Source of the DNA: Microvirga thermotolerans
GTDB taxonomy: Bacteria; Pseudomonadota; Alphaproteobacteria; Rhizobiales; Beijerinckiaceae
Assembly: GCF_009363855.1 (NCBI RefSeq)
Contig: NZ_CP045423.1
Span: 1,270,001 to 1,334,000, forward strand
DNA: 64,000 nucleotides
Direction: 5' to 3'
Shown: piece by piece, positions 1 to 10,790 of the stretch
Numbering within the stretch: the stretch's first letter is position 1
Layout of the letters: each line of letters starts with the position of its first letter
The notes under the pieces: generated by a model
Told to the model about the DNA's origin: nothing
Databases searched by the model: none
The model's input: only the letters and a program-made list of their open reading frames with translations
Made by a program: the position numbers and the translations under genes

Positions 1-902
1 ACGGGGGGATCGATGACGGCGAGGCCGATGAGGGCGCCCAGGAAGACCAGCCAGAACGCGGTCACGTGGCTGTAGCGCACGTGCCAGCGGTTCAGGTTGA
101 GATAGGCGAAGAGGAAGACGAGGAGGGTCGCCGCGAGCACCGCCTCCGCACCCGCCCGGTAGATCTGCTCGGCCTTCTCGGTAATCGGGAAGATGCGCTG
201 GAAGAAGCCGAAGTCGATGCAGGCATAGGCCAGCACCGCCCAGGCCAGGGCCGCGGCGGCGGGGAAGATCAGCGCGCCCTTCACCACGAACACGATGGTG
301 AGGAAGAGGGCGAGCAGGCCGGCGATGCCGATGATGATGCCCTTGTAGAGGGTGAGCCCGTTGACGCGCTCCTTGTAGGCGTCGGCGTCCCAGAGGTGGA
401 GCTGGGGCAGGCTGTTGGAACGCAATTCCGCCACGAAGGTGACGGTGGTGCCGGGGTCGAGGGTGACGAGGAAGATGTCCGCGTCGGCGCTGTCGTCCCG
501 CTCGGGCCGGATGCCCTGGCTCGCGGTGATGGCGGCGATGCGCGATGACCCAAGGTCAGGCCAGATCACGCCGGACGAGGTCAGCCGGAAATGCGGCGCG
601 ACCAGGAGCCGGTCCACCTGCTCGTCGCTGTCGTTGGTGAGAGCGAAGACGATCCAGTCCGGCCGCGTGCCGGACTCGCGGGCCTTCACCGCGATGCGGC
701 GGACGATGCCGTCCCGTCCCGGCGCCGTGGAGATGCGGATCTCGTCCCCGTCCGAGCGGTAGCGCTCCACCATGGGCGTGAGGTCGATCGCCGGGACCTT
801 AGGGTCGACGCGGACGGATTCGACGGCTTGGCCGGATGCGGGCCATGCAAGGCACATGATGGCCGCCAGGACGACGGCTATGGCGAAAGAAACGATCCGC
901 AA
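1..902 (-). CDS. 7TM-type membrane signalling protein, N-terminal part (3' end outside window)
   Basis: The visible ~300 residues start with a signal peptide (residues 1-26, ending near ASGQA), then a periplasmic beta-rich domain (about residues 30-180), then repeated hydrophobic segments including ITLYKG-like and LFLTIVFVVKG stretches. This layout fits the 7TMR-DISM-like sensors of Rhizobiales that usually end in GGDEF and/or EAL domains, but no output domain is inside the window, so c-di-GMP function is inference. I chose the TTG at 902 because the signal peptide begins there and a GGAAG lies just upstream; a TTG at 968 is the alternative. It follows the M16 peptidase gene on the same strand, separated by a hairpin. 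Confidence 0.65.
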   Translation of the reverse strand, partial: MRIVSFAIAVVLAAIMCLAWPASGQAVESVRVDPKVPAIDLTPMVERYRSDGDEIRISTAPGRDGIVRRIAVKARESGTRPDWIVFALTNDSDEQVDRLLVAPHFRLTSSGVIWPDLGSSRIAAITASQGIRPERDDSADADIFLVTLDPGTTVTFVAELRSNSLPQLHLWDADAYKERVNGLTLYKGIIIGIAGLLALFLTIVFVVKGALIFPAAAALAWAVLAYACIDFGFFQRIFPITEKAEQIYRAGAEAVLAATLLVFLFAYLNLNRWHVRYSHVTAFWLVFLGALIGLAVIDPP

Positions 903-972
903 CGCTTCGGTCTTCCGTCCGGTACGAGGTTGAACGGGATTGGTATCGGTCGGGGCGCGCGAGGGCAAGGCG

Positions 973-994
973 AAGTCGGGAAAGCTCCCGACTT
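973..994 (-). terminator. Hairpin between M16 peptidase gene and sensor gene
   Basis: A perfect 9-bp stem (AAGTCGGGA / TCCCGACTT) with an AAGC loop sits about 110 nt past the stop of the M16 peptidase gene. No U-tract follows, so it may be a terminator, an RNA 3'-end stabiliser or part of the downstream leader. Confidence 0.5.
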
Positions 995-1101
995 GTCCGC
1001 AGGACTCACGGCCCGGAGGAGTTAAGACGTGGCCTTGGGGCGACTTTGCGGCGGGATTGAGGAGAGGCGCTCCCGTCCGCAACCATATTCGCGTTCCCGG
1101 C

Positions 1102-2385
1102 TCATGGCCGCAGGGCCTGCGCGATGTCGGCGAGCGGAGGCAGGCCCTTCAGGGGACCGATGGCCGCCAGGGTCGGTGCGCCCTGGAGGAGGCACCGGCC
1201 CGCCTCGCGGACCTGTTCCACGGTCAGGGCGTCGACCTTCTGCACGATTTCCTCGCTCGGGATGATGCGGCCCCAGGACAGGAGCTGTCGGGCGATCCGC
1301 TCCAGGCGCCCGCCCGGCGTCTCCAGGGCCGTGAGGAGGGCCACCTTCATCTGGGCCTTGGCGCGGATCATCTCGGCTTCGCCGATGTCCTCGGTGGCCT
1401 TGCGCATGCAGGCCAGGGTCACCTCCATCAGCTCCGCCACGTCCTTGCCCGCCGTGCCGGCCCCGACGCCGAACAGGCCGCAATCGGAGAACGGCCAGTG
1501 GAACGCCTCGATGGAATAGGCGAGGCCCCTGGTCTCGCGCACCTCGTGCCAGAGCCGGGAGGTCAGGCCGCCGCCGAGAATGTGGGCGAAGAGATGCGTG
1601 GCGTAGTAGCCCTGGTCCTTGAAGGAGAGGCCCGGAAGGCCGAGGACGATGTTGGCCTGCTCCAGCCGGCGCGCGATCCGCCGCTCCCCTCCCCGGTAGA
1701 TCCCGGGCTCGGGCTCGCGCAGGGGCACGGCCGGAATGGCGCCGAACGAGCGCTCCGCGAGTTCCACGATCTGCCCATGGTCCACGTCCCCGGCGGCGGC
1801 GACCACCATCTTCCCCGGCGCGTATTCCCGCGCGAGGAAGGCGCGGATCGTCTCGCCGTCGAAGCGGGCGATCGTGTCCGGCGTGCCGAGGATCGGGCGG
1901 CCGATGGCCTGGCCGGGGAAGGCCGTCTCCATGAAGGCGTCGTAGACGAGGTCGTCCGGCGTGTCCTCGACGGCGGCGTATTCCTGCAGGATCACGCCCT
2001 TCTCCCGGGCGAGCTCCACGGGATCGAAAAGGGAGGCGGTGAGGATGTCGCCCAGGACGTCGAGGGCGAGATCGGCGTTCTCGCCGAGCACGCGGGCCGT
2101 GTAGCTCGTGGATTCCACGCTGGTGGCCGCGTTGATGTCGCCGCCGACGTTCTCGATGTCCTCGGCGATCCGGCGGGCGGAGCGGCGCTCGGTGCCCTTG
2201 AACGCCATGTGCTCGATCAGATGCGACAGGCCGTGCTCGTGGGCTTGCTCGTGGCGGGACCCGGCGCCGATCCAGACGCCGAGCGTCGCGGTGGCGATCT
2301 CGGGCATCGGCTCGGTCGCCACGGTCAGGCCGTTGGCGAGGCGGGTGATGTCGATCCGCTTCTCGCGCACGAAATGGTGGTTCAT
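1102..2385 (-). CDS. M16 family zinc metallopeptidase (processing-peptidase-like)
   Basis: The 427-residue product carries the inverted zinc motif HxxEH (HLIEH, residues 55-59) followed by a conserved Glu-rich helix around residues 128-140 (third zinc ligand expected there). It continues through the second, inactive M16 half, a size typical of bacterial homologues of mitochondrial processing peptidase. The likely role is degradation or trimming of peptides; the substrate is unknown. No signal peptide is evident, so it is probably cytosolic. The ATG overlaps the stop of threonine synthase by 4 nt (ATGA), so the two genes are translationally coupled. Confidence 0.9.
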   Translation of the reverse strand: MNHHFVREKRIDITRLANGLTVATEPMPEIATATLGVWIGAGSRHEQAHEHGLSHLIEHMAFKGTERRSARRIAEDIENVGGDINAATSVESTSYTARVLGENADLALDVLGDILTASLFDPVELAREKGVILQEYAAVEDTPDDLVYDAFMETAFPGQAIGRPILGTPDTIARFDGETIRAFLAREYAPGKMVVAAAGDVDHGQIVELAERSFGAIPAVPLREPEPGIYRGGERRIARRLEQANIVLGLPGLSFKDQGYYATHLFAHILGGGLTSRLWHEVRETRGLAYSIEAFHWPFSDCGLFGVGAGTAGKDVAELMEVTLACMRKATEDIGEAEMIRAKAQMKVALLTALETPGGRLERIARQLLSWGRIIPSEEIVQKVDALTVEQVREAGRCLLQGAPTLAAIGPLKGLPPLADIAQALRP

Positions 2386-3797
2386 GCCGCCGCACCCCGC
2401 ACGGCGCGGGCGCGCTCGCGGATGAACCGCTCTACGCCGGCCCGGTCGTTCGGCAGCACCGTGAACCGCTCGGGCCGCTCCATGAGGTCGGCCATATGGG
2501 GCGGAAGGGCCGGACGGATGCCCGTCGCCCGCTCCACCGCATCGGGGAACTTGGCCGGATGGGCCGTGGAGAGGGCGATCACCGGGATGTCGGGGCGCTC
2601 CGCGAGCAGGGCGCGGCCGGCGCGGGTGCCGACGGCGGTGTGCGGATCGAGCACATAGCCCGTGGCCCGGCAGGTCGCGGCCATCTCGGCCGCCACGTCG
2701 GGCTCGCTCACCGCCTCGGCGGAGAATTCCCGGTGGATGCGGGCGAGCGGCGCCTCGTCGACCGTGAAGGCCTTCGACTGGGCGAGGTTCGCCATGAGGC
2801 GGCGGATCGCCGCCGCGTCCCGGTCGTAGGCCTCGAACAGGAGGCGCTCGAAATTCGAGGAGATCTGAATGTCCATGGACGGGGAGGCGGTGGGCTGCAC
2901 GGTCCTGATCGCGTAGACGCCGCTGCGGAGCGTGCGGGCGAGGATGTCGTTGGCGTTGGTGCCGATCATCAGCCGCTCCACCGGCAGGCCCATGCGCTTG
3001 GCGACCCAGCCGGCGAGGACGTCGCCGAAATTGCCCGTCGGCACCGAGAAGGAGACCGGCCGGTGCGGCGAGCCGAGGGCGACCGCCGCGGTGAAGTAGT
3101 AGACGGCCTGGGCCGCCACCCGGGCCCAGTTGATCGAGTTGACGCCCGAGAGCTGGAGCTCGTCCCGGAACCGGGCGTGGTTGAACATGCCCTTCACCAT
3201 GGCCTGGCAGTCGTCGAAGGTGCCCTCCACCGCCAGCGCATGGACGTTGGGGGAATCCACCGTCGTCATCTGCCGCCGCTGGACCTCCGAGACGCGTCCG
3301 TGCGGGTAGAGGATGAACACGTCGACCCGGTCGAGGCCCTTGAAGGCCTCGACGGCGGCGCTGCCCGTGTCGCCCGAGGTCGCGCCGACGATGGTGGCGC
3401 GGGCGCCCCGCTCCTTCAGCACATGGTCCATCAGGCGCCCGAGGAGCTGCATCGCCACGTCCTTGAAGGCGAGGGTCGGACCGTGGAACAGCTCCAGCAC
3501 GAAGAGATTGTCGCCGATCTGGGTCAGCGGGCAGGTCGCCGCATGGCGAAACGTGGCGTAGGCGTCCTCGATCATGGCGCCGAGGGCCGCTCCGGGGATC
3601 TCTCCCCCGACGAAGGGAGCGAGCACCGCCTTCGCCGCCGCCGCGTAGGGGCGGCCCGCGAGGCCCTGGATCGCGTCCCGCGTCAGGCCAGGCCAGCTTT
3701 CCGGGACGTAGAGGCCGCCGTCGCGGGCCAGACCGGCAAGCAGGGCATCGGCGAATCCGAGCGCGGGGGCTTCGCCCCGGGTCGAGACGTGAAGCAC
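2382..3797 (-). CDS. thrC: Threonine synthase
   Basis: PLP-dependent conversion of O-phosphohomoserine to threonine, the last step of threonine biosynthesis in the cytosol. The 471-residue protein has the family N-terminal segment (ARDGGLYVPE, residues 25-34), the PLP lysine in GPTLAFKD (K112) and the phosphate-binding ATSGDTGSAA loop. Length fits the long proteobacterial form. It overlaps the M16 peptidase gene by 4 nt and lies 128 nt after surf1 on the same strand, an order I recall as common in Rhizobiales. Confidence 0.97.
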   Translation of the reverse strand: MLHVSTRGEAPALGFADALLAGLARDGGLYVPESWPGLTRDAIQGLAGRPYAAAAKAVLAPFVGGEIPGAALGAMIEDAYATFRHAATCPLTQIGDNLFVLELFHGPTLAFKDVAMQLLGRLMDHVLKERGARATIVGATSGDTGSAAVEAFKGLDRVDVFILYPHGRVSEVQRRQMTTVDSPNVHALAVEGTFDDCQAMVKGMFNHARFRDELQLSGVNSINWARVAAQAVYYFTAAVALGSPHRPVSFSVPTGNFGDVLAGWVAKRMGLPVERLMIGTNANDILARTLRSGVYAIRTVQPTASPSMDIQISSNFERLLFEAYDRDAAAIRRLMANLAQSKAFTVDEAPLARIHREFSAEAVSEPDVAAEMAATCRATGYVLDPHTAVGTRAGRALLAERPDIPVIALSTAHPAKFPDAVERATGIRPALPPHMADLMERPERFTVLPNDRAGVERFIRERARAVRGAAA

Positions 3798-3925
3798 GGG
3801 TCAATCTCCTGGAAGCTGCGCGGACATTAGGAGCGGCGGCCCGTCAGGACAAGCCGTAACCGTCCCTTGCGGCTTCAGGCCCGCGGCCTCGCCATGGCAT
3901 GGGCATGGCCGGACCGGACCGTTCC

Positions 3926-4684
3926 TCACGCCTCGGCGGGATGGAGCCGCCGCCAGGCGAAGGCGGCGAAGACGCCGACCAGGGTGAGCGCGATCCCGTA
4001 CCAGGTGACGGCGTATTGCAGGTGGTTGTTCGGCAGCTCGAGCCGCGTCTGCCCGCCCCTGGGCCAGCCGCCCGGATTGGGCGTGGCGTCGGCTTCCACG
4101 TAGAATGGCGCGACCCGCTCGAGCCCGTTCGCCCTCGCGATGGCCTGCGGGTCGCGCGTGAACCAGGCCCTGCGGGCCGGGTCGTCGGCCGGGGTGAACA
4201 GGTTGCGCTCCTCGGGCGCGCGGACGAGGCCGGTGACGGTCACCTCTCCCGAAGGCTGGCTTTGGGGCCGGGAGGCGGGCTCCTTCAGCTCCATGGGAAC
4301 GAAGCCGCGGTTGACCATCACGATGGAGCCGTTGCCCAGGCGCAGGGGCGTCATCAGGTAGTAACCCTGCGCGGAGGAGCGCCCGGGCCCGCCCGGGGCC
4401 AGGCCGTAGACGGGGGTTTCGAACCGGTTCAGGAAGGTCCCCGTCACCCGTACGCGGCGGAACTCGTCGGCCTGCGCCTGCCAGCGGCCCCATTCCGGTT
4501 CCGGCAGGATCGCGCCGGGCTCCCCGTAGGCCCGGGCCTGGATCTGGGCGATCAGGTCCTCCTTCCAGCCCTTGCGCTGGAGCTGCCATGTGCCGAGGGC
4601 GACGAGGATCGCCAGGGCGACGAGCGTCGCGAGCCCCGGCGCGACGAGGGAGCGCCAGGAGGGGGGAGGAGCCGCCGGGGTCAC
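3926..4684 (-). CDS. surf1: SURF1 family cytochrome c oxidase assembly protein
   Basis: The 252-residue inner-membrane protein has the SURF1 layout: an N-terminal membrane helix (about residues 14-33), a large periplasmic domain with a GYYLMTPL motif and VNRGFVP, and a C-terminal helix (about 228-247) ending in an Arg-rich tail. SURF1 supports heme a insertion into subunit I of aa3-type oxidases. I chose the GTG at 4684 because it overlaps the TGA of the preceding DUF983 gene (GTGA), indicating translational coupling. It closes the oxidase locus. Confidence 0.92.
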   Translation of the reverse strand: MTPAAPPPSWRSLVAPGLATLVALAILVALGTWQLQRKGWKEDLIAQIQARAYGEPGAILPEPEWGRWQAQADEFRRVRVTGTFLNRFETPVYGLAPGGPGRSSAQGYYLMTPLRLGNGSIVMVNRGFVPMELKEPASRPQSQPSGEVTVTGLVRAPEERNLFTPADDPARRAWFTRDPQAIARANGLERVAPFYVEADATPNPGGWPRGGQTRLELPNNHLQYAVTWYGIALTLVGVFAAFAWRRLHPAEA

Positions 4685-5052
4685 TTCTCGAGACGTCCTT
4701 CGCCGGCCTTGTGGTGATACTGGAGCGCCACCATCAGCCCCTTGAGGGGCCTCACGAGGGCGGCGCTCATGAGGACGGACAGGCTGAACCACATGACGAT
4801 GTGGAGCCAGATCGGCGGCTCGAAGGCGAACTCGGCCCACAGGGCGAGCGCGACGACCACGATCCCGACGATGGACATCACGAAGAAGGCCGGCCCGTCG
4901 CCCGTATCCGCGAAGGAAAAGTCGAGGCCGCAGACCTCGCAGGAGGGGCGCACGGTCAGGTAGCCCTTGAACAGATGCCCCTTGCCGCAGCGCGGGCAGC
5001 GGCCCGCAAGGCCGGCGATGGTGGGGTTCGGGGGAGGGATGTCCTGAGCCAC
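4681..5052 (-). CDS. DUF983 membrane protein with zinc-ribbon-like motif
   Basis: A 123-residue protein with an N-terminal CPRCGKG...CEVCG four-cysteine knuckle (residues about 19-42) and two hydrophobic helices (about 56-76 and 81-100). The family has no established function that I know. Its place between ctaE and surf1, overlapping surf1 by 4 nt, suggests a role in oxidase biogenesis, for instance metal or heme handling; that is inference. A terminator-like hairpin separates it from ctaE, so expression may be lower than that of the structural genes. Confidence 0.88.
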   Translation of the reverse strand: MAQDIPPPNPTIAGLAGRCPRCGKGHLFKGYLTVRPSCEVCGLDFSFADTGDGPAFFVMSIVGIVVVALALWAEFAFEPPIWLHIVMWFSLSVLMSAALVRPLKGLMVALQYHHKAGEGRLEK

Positions 5053-5116
5053 GATGCGTCTCCGGGAGATGCTTCCGAAAGGGAAGGCACGGGCCTGTCA
5101 CATAGGCGCGAAGGCG

Positions 5117-5146
5117 CCAAAAACGAAGGGCGGCTTGTCGCCGCCC
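5117..5146 (-). terminator. Rho-independent terminator after ctaE
   Basis: On the minus strand, 30 nt past the ctaE stop, a GGGCGGC / GCCGCCC stem with a 5-nt loop is followed by TTCGTTTTT. It should reduce readthrough from the structural oxidase genes into DUF983-surf1. Confidence 0.75.
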
Positions 5147-5175
5147 CCGTTCGCTCGATCGGAAGCCCGACGGTG

Positions 5176-6036
5176 TCAGTGCCCGGCGACGTGGCCGCCG
5201 AAGCCCCACACGTAGATGGAGGCGAAGAGGAACAGCCACACCACGTCGACGAAGTGCCAGTACCAGGCCGCGAACTCGAAGCCGAGGTGCTGCTTGGGGG
5301 TGAAGTCGCCGCGATAGGCGCGCAGGAGGCAGACGGCCAGGAAGATCGTGCCGATGATCACGTGCGCGCCGTGGAAGCCCGTCGCCATGAAGAAGGTGGC
5401 GCCGTAGATGTTGCCTTTGAAGGCGAAGGCGGCGTGGCTGTACTCGTAGGCCTGGAGCGAGGTGAAGAGCAGCCCCAGGATCACGGTCAGCCAAAGGCCG
5501 GCCTTGAGGCCCTTGCGGTCGTTCTGCAGGAGCGCGTGGTGCGCCCAGGTCACGGTGGTGCCGGAGGTGAGCAGGATCAGCGTGTTCAGGAGCGGCAGGT
5601 GCCAGGGATCGAAGGTCTCGATCCCCTTGGGCGGCCACACGCCGCCGAGCGCCTCGGTGCGGGCGTACTGGATCGCCTCATTGGGATAGAGCGCCACGTC
5701 GAAATAGGCCCAGAACCAGGCGACGAAGAACATCACCTCGGAGGCGATGAACATGATCATGCCGTAGCGGTGATGGAGCTGAACGACCCGGGTGTGGGAA
5801 TGGCCGTCGTTGGCCTCGCGGATCACATCCGACCACCAGCTGATCATGGTGTAGAGGACGCCGATGATGCCGGCCCCGAAGATGTAGGCGCCGATATGCA
5901 TGCCGGCGACCGGGATGTCCTTCCACCAGGTGACGAAGCCGGACGCCATCACGAAGGCGCTGAACGCGCCCACGAGCGGCCACGGGCTCGGGTCGACAAG
6001 GTGGTAATCGTGATGTTTGGCGTGGGCCTCGGCCAT
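5176..6036 (-). CDS. ctaE: Cytochrome c oxidase subunit III
   Basis: The 286-residue polytopic protein shows seven hydrophobic segments and subunit III signatures ([14 protein letters not shown] at the N-terminus, [11 protein letters not shown], and [14 protein letters not shown] near the C-terminus with its conserved Glu/His environment). It is the structural, non-redox subunit of the aa3 oxidase in the cytoplasmic membrane. It follows ctaG on the same strand, 66 nt apart, the usual alphaproteobacterial order. Confidence 0.98.
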   Translation of the reverse strand: MAEAHAKHHDYHLVDPSPWPLVGAFSAFVMASGFVTWWKDIPVAGMHIGAYIFGAGIIGVLYTMISWWSDVIREANDGHSHTRVVQLHHRYGMIMFIASEVMFFVAWFWAYFDVALYPNEAIQYARTEALGGVWPPKGIETFDPWHLPLLNTLILLTSGTTVTWAHHALLQNDRKGLKAGLWLTVILGLLFTSLQAYEYSHAAFAFKGNIYGATFFMATGFHGAHVIIGTIFLAVCLLRAYRGDFTPKQHLGFEFAAWYWHFVDVVWLFLFASIYVWGFGGHVAGH

Positions 6037-6102
6037 TCGTATCGTCTCCGTGCCTCGAAGGTGTCTCGCTTTATGACGTTTCCGTCCAGCTTGTCACGTG
6101 TC

Positions 6103-6705
6103 TTATTGAACGATGGGTTTCTTGGAGGTGGCGGCCTCCGCCACCGGCTTGCCCCCCTTGGAGGGGAAATAGGTGTAGGACAGGGTGATGGCGGTGAGGT
6201 CCTTCACGTCGGAATCCTCGACGAGGCGGGGGTCGACGTAGAAGACCACGGCCGATTCCAGGCTCTCGCCGGGCTTGAGGGTCTGCTCGGTGAAGCAGAA
6301 GCATTCGAGCTTGGAGAAGTAGGAGCCGACCAGATCGGGCTGGACGTTGTAGGTCGCGATTCCCGTGGTCGTCTTGTCGCCCACGTTGGTGACCTTGTAG
6401 AGCACGGTCACGGTCTCGCCGAGCTTCACCTTGATCTCGGGCTGTTCCGGAGCGAAGCGCCAGTTCAGGCCCGGCGCCACGTTGGAGTCGAAGCGGACGG
6501 CGATCTCCCGGTCGATCACGGTCGAGTCGTTCGCCGTGCGCACGCTCGGCGTGCCGTCGTAGCCGGTCGCCTTGCAGAACAGGTCGTAGAGCGGCACCGA
6601 GGCATAGGCCAGGCCGATCATGCCGAACGCGGCGGCCACGCAGACGAGGACCGTGCGGCGGATGTTGCGCTGGACATCGTGCTGGACATGGGGGGCTTCG
6701 CTCAT
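6103..6705 (-). CDS. ctaG: Cytochrome c oxidase assembly protein CtaG (Cox11)
   Basis: A copper chaperone for the CuB site of subunit I. The 200-residue protein has one N-terminal membrane helix (about residues 17-36), a conserved Cys just after it (C44) and the Cox11 copper-binding CFCF motif (C135, C137) in a periplasmic immunoglobulin-like domain. Length matches the family. It sits between the CoxF-like small gene and ctaE. Confidence 0.97.
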   Translation of the reverse strand: MSEAPHVQHDVQRNIRRTVLVCVAAAFGMIGLAYASVPLYDLFCKATGYDGTPSVRTANDSTVIDREIAVRFDSNVAPGLNWRFAPEQPEIKVKLGETVTVLYKVTNVGDKTTTGIATYNVQPDLVGSYFSKLECFCFTEQTLKPGESLESAVVFYVDPRLVEDSDVKDLTAITLSYTYFPSKGGKPVAEAATSKKPIVQ

Positions 6706-6717
6706 CGTCTCCTCCCC

Positions 6718-6876
6718 TCACAGAGGGCGCCGCAGGACACCCACGCCGAGCTTGGCGATGGTGACGGCGTAGAACAGCAGGACGAGGGCCGCGAGCGCCA
6801 GGCCGATGGCGACCGAGCGCTTGCGGCGGCGCTTCTGCTCTTCCGGGGTCAGGCGGCGGGGAGGGAGCTCTGCCAT
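6718..6876 (-). CDS. CoxF-like small single-span membrane protein
   Basis: A 52-residue protein: a basic N-terminus (EEQKRRRKR, residues 12-20), one hydrophobic helix (about 22-41), and a short basic tail. Small genes of this kind (often called coxF) occupy the same ctaB-ctaG gap in Rhizobiales. Start is the ATG at 6876, 4 nt after the ctaB stop, and the gene ends 12 nt before ctaG, so it is embedded in the operon. Its molecular role is unknown; assembly or stability of the oxidase is the likely context. Confidence 0.8.
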   Translation of the reverse strand: MAELPPRRLTPEEQKRRRKRSVAIGLALAALVLLFYAVTIAKLGVGVLRRPL

Positions 6877-6880
6877 GGCC

Positions 6881-7837
6881 TCACCCCAGGACCGGACGGA
6901 AGAAGCCGAGCCCATGCTCCGCCAGCAGCGTCGCGAAGAGCAGGAACAGGTAGAGGATCGAGAAGGCGAAGAGCTGCTGCGCCACGCGCATGGCGGGCTC
7001 CCCCTGCCGCAGGCGGAAGACCTGGGCCGCGAGCGCGAGCATGCCGAGCCCGCCGAGCGTGGCGACGATCGCATAGACCAGGCCGCCGAAGCCGAAGGCG
7101 ACGGGGGCCAGCCCGAGGGGCGCCAGGACCAGCGTGTAGGCGAGGATCTGCCGGCGGGTCGAATCCGGCCCGGCCACGTTCGGCATCATCGGAATGCCCG
7201 CGCGCTCGTAGTCTCCGGACTTGACGAGGGCGAGCGCCCAGAAATGCGGCGGGGTCCAGATGAAGATGAGGGCGAAGAGGACGACGCTCTCCCAGCCCAC
7301 ATGGCCGGAGACGGCCGCCTGGGCGACCACGGGCGGAAGGGCGCCCGCCGCACCGCCGATGACGATGTTCTGCGGGGTCGAGCGCTTCAGCCACATGGAA
7401 TAGATGACGACATAGAAGAAGATCGTGAAGGCGAGCAGGCCCGCCGCGAGCACGTTGCTCACGAGGCCGAGCACGATCACGGAGCCCGCCGACAGGACGA
7501 TGCCGAAAGCCAGGGCCTCGCCGGGCTGGATCTTCCCGGCCGGGATCGGGCGCTTGCGGGTCCGGGTCATGACCGCGTCGATATCGGCATCCCACCACAT
7601 GTTGAGGCAGCCCGCGGCGCCGGCGCCGATGGCGATCATGAGGAGGGACGCGAAGGCCACGACGGGGTGCACGTCCGCGGGGGCGACGACCATGCCGACC
7701 AGAGCCGTGAACACGACGAGGAACATGACGCGCGGCTTCAGGAGCGCGAAGAAATCGGACACGTCGCCCTGCGAGATCCCTGCGGTGGCGAGGGCGTCGC
7801 TGCGGGCGTCGGTCAGGCTATTCGATGCAGTGCTCAT
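6881..7837 (-). CDS. ctaB: Protoheme IX farnesyltransferase (heme O synthase)
   Basis: A UbiA-superfamily prenyltransferase that farnesylates heme b to heme O for the oxidase. The 318-residue protein has many membrane helices, the prenyl-diphosphate/Mg motif [15 protein letters not shown] (NxxxDxxxD, about residues 79-90), the RPIP motif, and a second Asp-rich loop. It begins 125 nt after ctaD across a gap with two strong hairpins, and is followed immediately by the CoxF-like gene. Confidence 0.97.
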   Translation of the reverse strand: MSTASNSLTDARSDALATAGISQGDVSDFFALLKPRVMFLVVFTALVGMVVAPADVHPVVAFASLLMIAIGAGAAGCLNMWWDADIDAVMTRTRKRPIPAGKIQPGEALAFGIVLSAGSVIVLGLVSNVLAAGLLAFTIFFYVVIYSMWLKRSTPQNIVIGGAAGALPPVVAQAAVSGHVGWESVVLFALIFIWTPPHFWALALVKSGDYERAGIPMMPNVAGPDSTRRQILAYTLVLAPLGLAPVAFGFGGLVYAIVATLGGLGMLALAAQVFRLRQGEPAMRVAQQLFAFSILYLFLLFATLLAEHGLGFFRPVLG

Positions 7838-7889
7838 GACGGTGAACTTCCAAATTCCCCGGGCTCCCGCCCAGGGTCTTCGACGTCAA

Positions 7890-7952
7890 CTCCTCGCCGG
7901 AGGGCTTGGATCCAAGCCCTCGGGGGAGGAGCGGGCGGCTCGAGGCCGCCCG
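7890..7952 (-). terminator. Two consecutive strong hairpins between ctaD and ctaB
   Basis: Positions 7900-7921 form a perfect 22-nt palindrome centred on TTGGATCCAA, extended by imperfect pairing to 7890-7931. Positions 7932-7952 form a second 8-bp stem (CGGGCGGC / GCCGCCCG) with a 5-nt loop. They lie just past the ctaD stop. No U-tract follows, so partial termination or mRNA 3'-end protection is as likely as full termination. Confidence 0.6.
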
Positions 7953-7962
7953 GTCCGGATGC

Positions 7963-9600
<1,638 letters not shown>

Positions 9601-9605
9601 CTAGG

Positions 9606-10466
9606 TTACTGTGCGTTCGCAAGCTTCAGGGTGCCGGAGCCGTCGACGGAAGCATACTTCTGCTTCGCCTCGGCGAGCCAGGCGGCATATTGCTGCTCGC
9701 TCACGACGCGGATTTCGATCGGCATGTAGGGGTGGCCGTTGCCGCAGAGCTCGGAGCACTGGCCGTAATAGACGCCTTCCTTCTCGGCCCTGAACCAGGT
9801 CTCGTTCAGACGGCCGGGAACGGCGTCGATCTTCACGCCGAAGGAGGGCATGGCGAAGGAGTGGAGCACGTCGGCGGCCGTCACCTGGACCTTCACCACC
9901 TTGTTGACCGGGACCACCATGGCGTTGTCCACGCCGAGCAGGCGGGGCTGGTCGGGCTTCAGGTCCTTCGCGTCGGTGATCATGTTCGAGTCGAACTTGA
10001 ACCCGCCGCCCTGGTCGGCCGGATACTCGTAGCCCCAGTACCAGGCGTAGCCGGTGACCTTCACGACCATGTCGGCCTGAGGCACGACGAGCTGCTGGCG
10101 CAGGAGGCGGAAGGACGGGATCGCGATCGCCACGAGGATCAGAACGGGGACGATCGTCCAGACGACCTCGAGCATGGTGTTGTGCGTCGTCCGGGACGGA
10201 ACCGGGTTCGCCCGCTCGTTGAAGCGGACCACGACGATGATGAGCAGCGCCAGCACGAAGAGGCAGATCGCGGCGATGAGCCAGACGAGATAGGTATGGA
10301 AGGTGGACAGGTCGCGTCCCACCTCCGTCACCATGCCCTGCATGGTCATTTCCCAAGGGGAAGGGGCGCCGGTGCCTGCGGCTGCCTCACTTATGCCCAA
10401 CACAAGTGCGACCGCCGCCGTGGAAAGGGCAGTCACCGATCGAAGTCTTGAGGTCTCGATCCGCAT
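9606..10466 (-). CDS. ctaC: Cytochrome c oxidase subunit II
   Basis: The CuA-bearing subunit that accepts electrons from cytochrome c. The 286-residue precursor has a signal peptide (cleavage near AAA-GT, residue 31), two membrane helices (about 56-80 and 100-118), and a periplasmic cupredoxin domain with CuA ligands H202, C237, E239, C241, H245 and M248. No C-terminal heme c domain is present. It is the first gene of the oxidase operon, and its promoter must lie in the divergent region upstream. Confidence 0.98.
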   Translation of the reverse strand: MRIETSRLRSVTALSTAAVALVLGISEAAAGTGAPSPWEMTMQGMVTEVGRDLSTFHTYLVWLIAAICLFVLALLIIVVVRFNERANPVPSRTTHNTMLEVVWTIVPVLILVAIAIPSFRLLRQQLVVPQADMVVKVTGYAWYWGYEYPADQGGGFKFDSNMITDAKDLKPDQPRLLGVDNAMVVPVNKVVKVQVTAADVLHSFAMPSFGVKIDAVPGRLNETWFRAEKEGVYYGQCSELCGNGHPYMPIEIRVVSEQQYAAWLAEAKQKYASVDGSGTLKLANAQ

Positions 10467-10790
10467 CGGTGTTCCAAAGCTCCTAAGATGTGATGGCCGG
10501 CAAGGCCACGAGTAGCATCGGGGAGGGCGCGGGCGTGCAAAATGCGGTGCCCGGCCTGCGCCATCACCTTCGATCTGCGTCTATGACCACAGGATGGGCA
10601 GGAGCGCAACGGTGCAAGCGTCGCAATTTGTGCGTCATAACCGCCAAAGGCCTCATTCCGTGACGCAATATCGCCTCGCGGGCTGCCTCTCGCTTGACAT
10701 TCCGGCCCCTGGCATGGTCCGAACGGGCCTTGACGGATTGGCGCGGCCCGGCCGCCGCCTTGCAGGATGGAATCGAGGACGGAGGTGCCT
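10467..10790. promoter_or_regulatory. Divergent promoter region between ctaC and the IalB-like gene
   Basis: A 324-nt region without a convincing gene. Both neighbours are transcribed away from it. A TTGACA at 10694-10699 could be a -35 for the rightward gene, but no good -10 follows. GGAGG at 10781-10785 is the ribosome binding site of the rightward gene. Confidence 0.45.

Noticed and set aside
940-2658. Long plus-strand open frame across the M16 and thrC genes
   Set aside because: It is antisense to two well-recognised proteins, has low-complexity Gly/Arg/His composition typical of shadow frames in GC-rich DNA, and no recognisable domain.
7900-7921. Attachment site or IS end at the ctaD-ctaB palindrome
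   Set aside because: No second copy, integrase or transposase is present in the window; a transcript hairpin explains it better.
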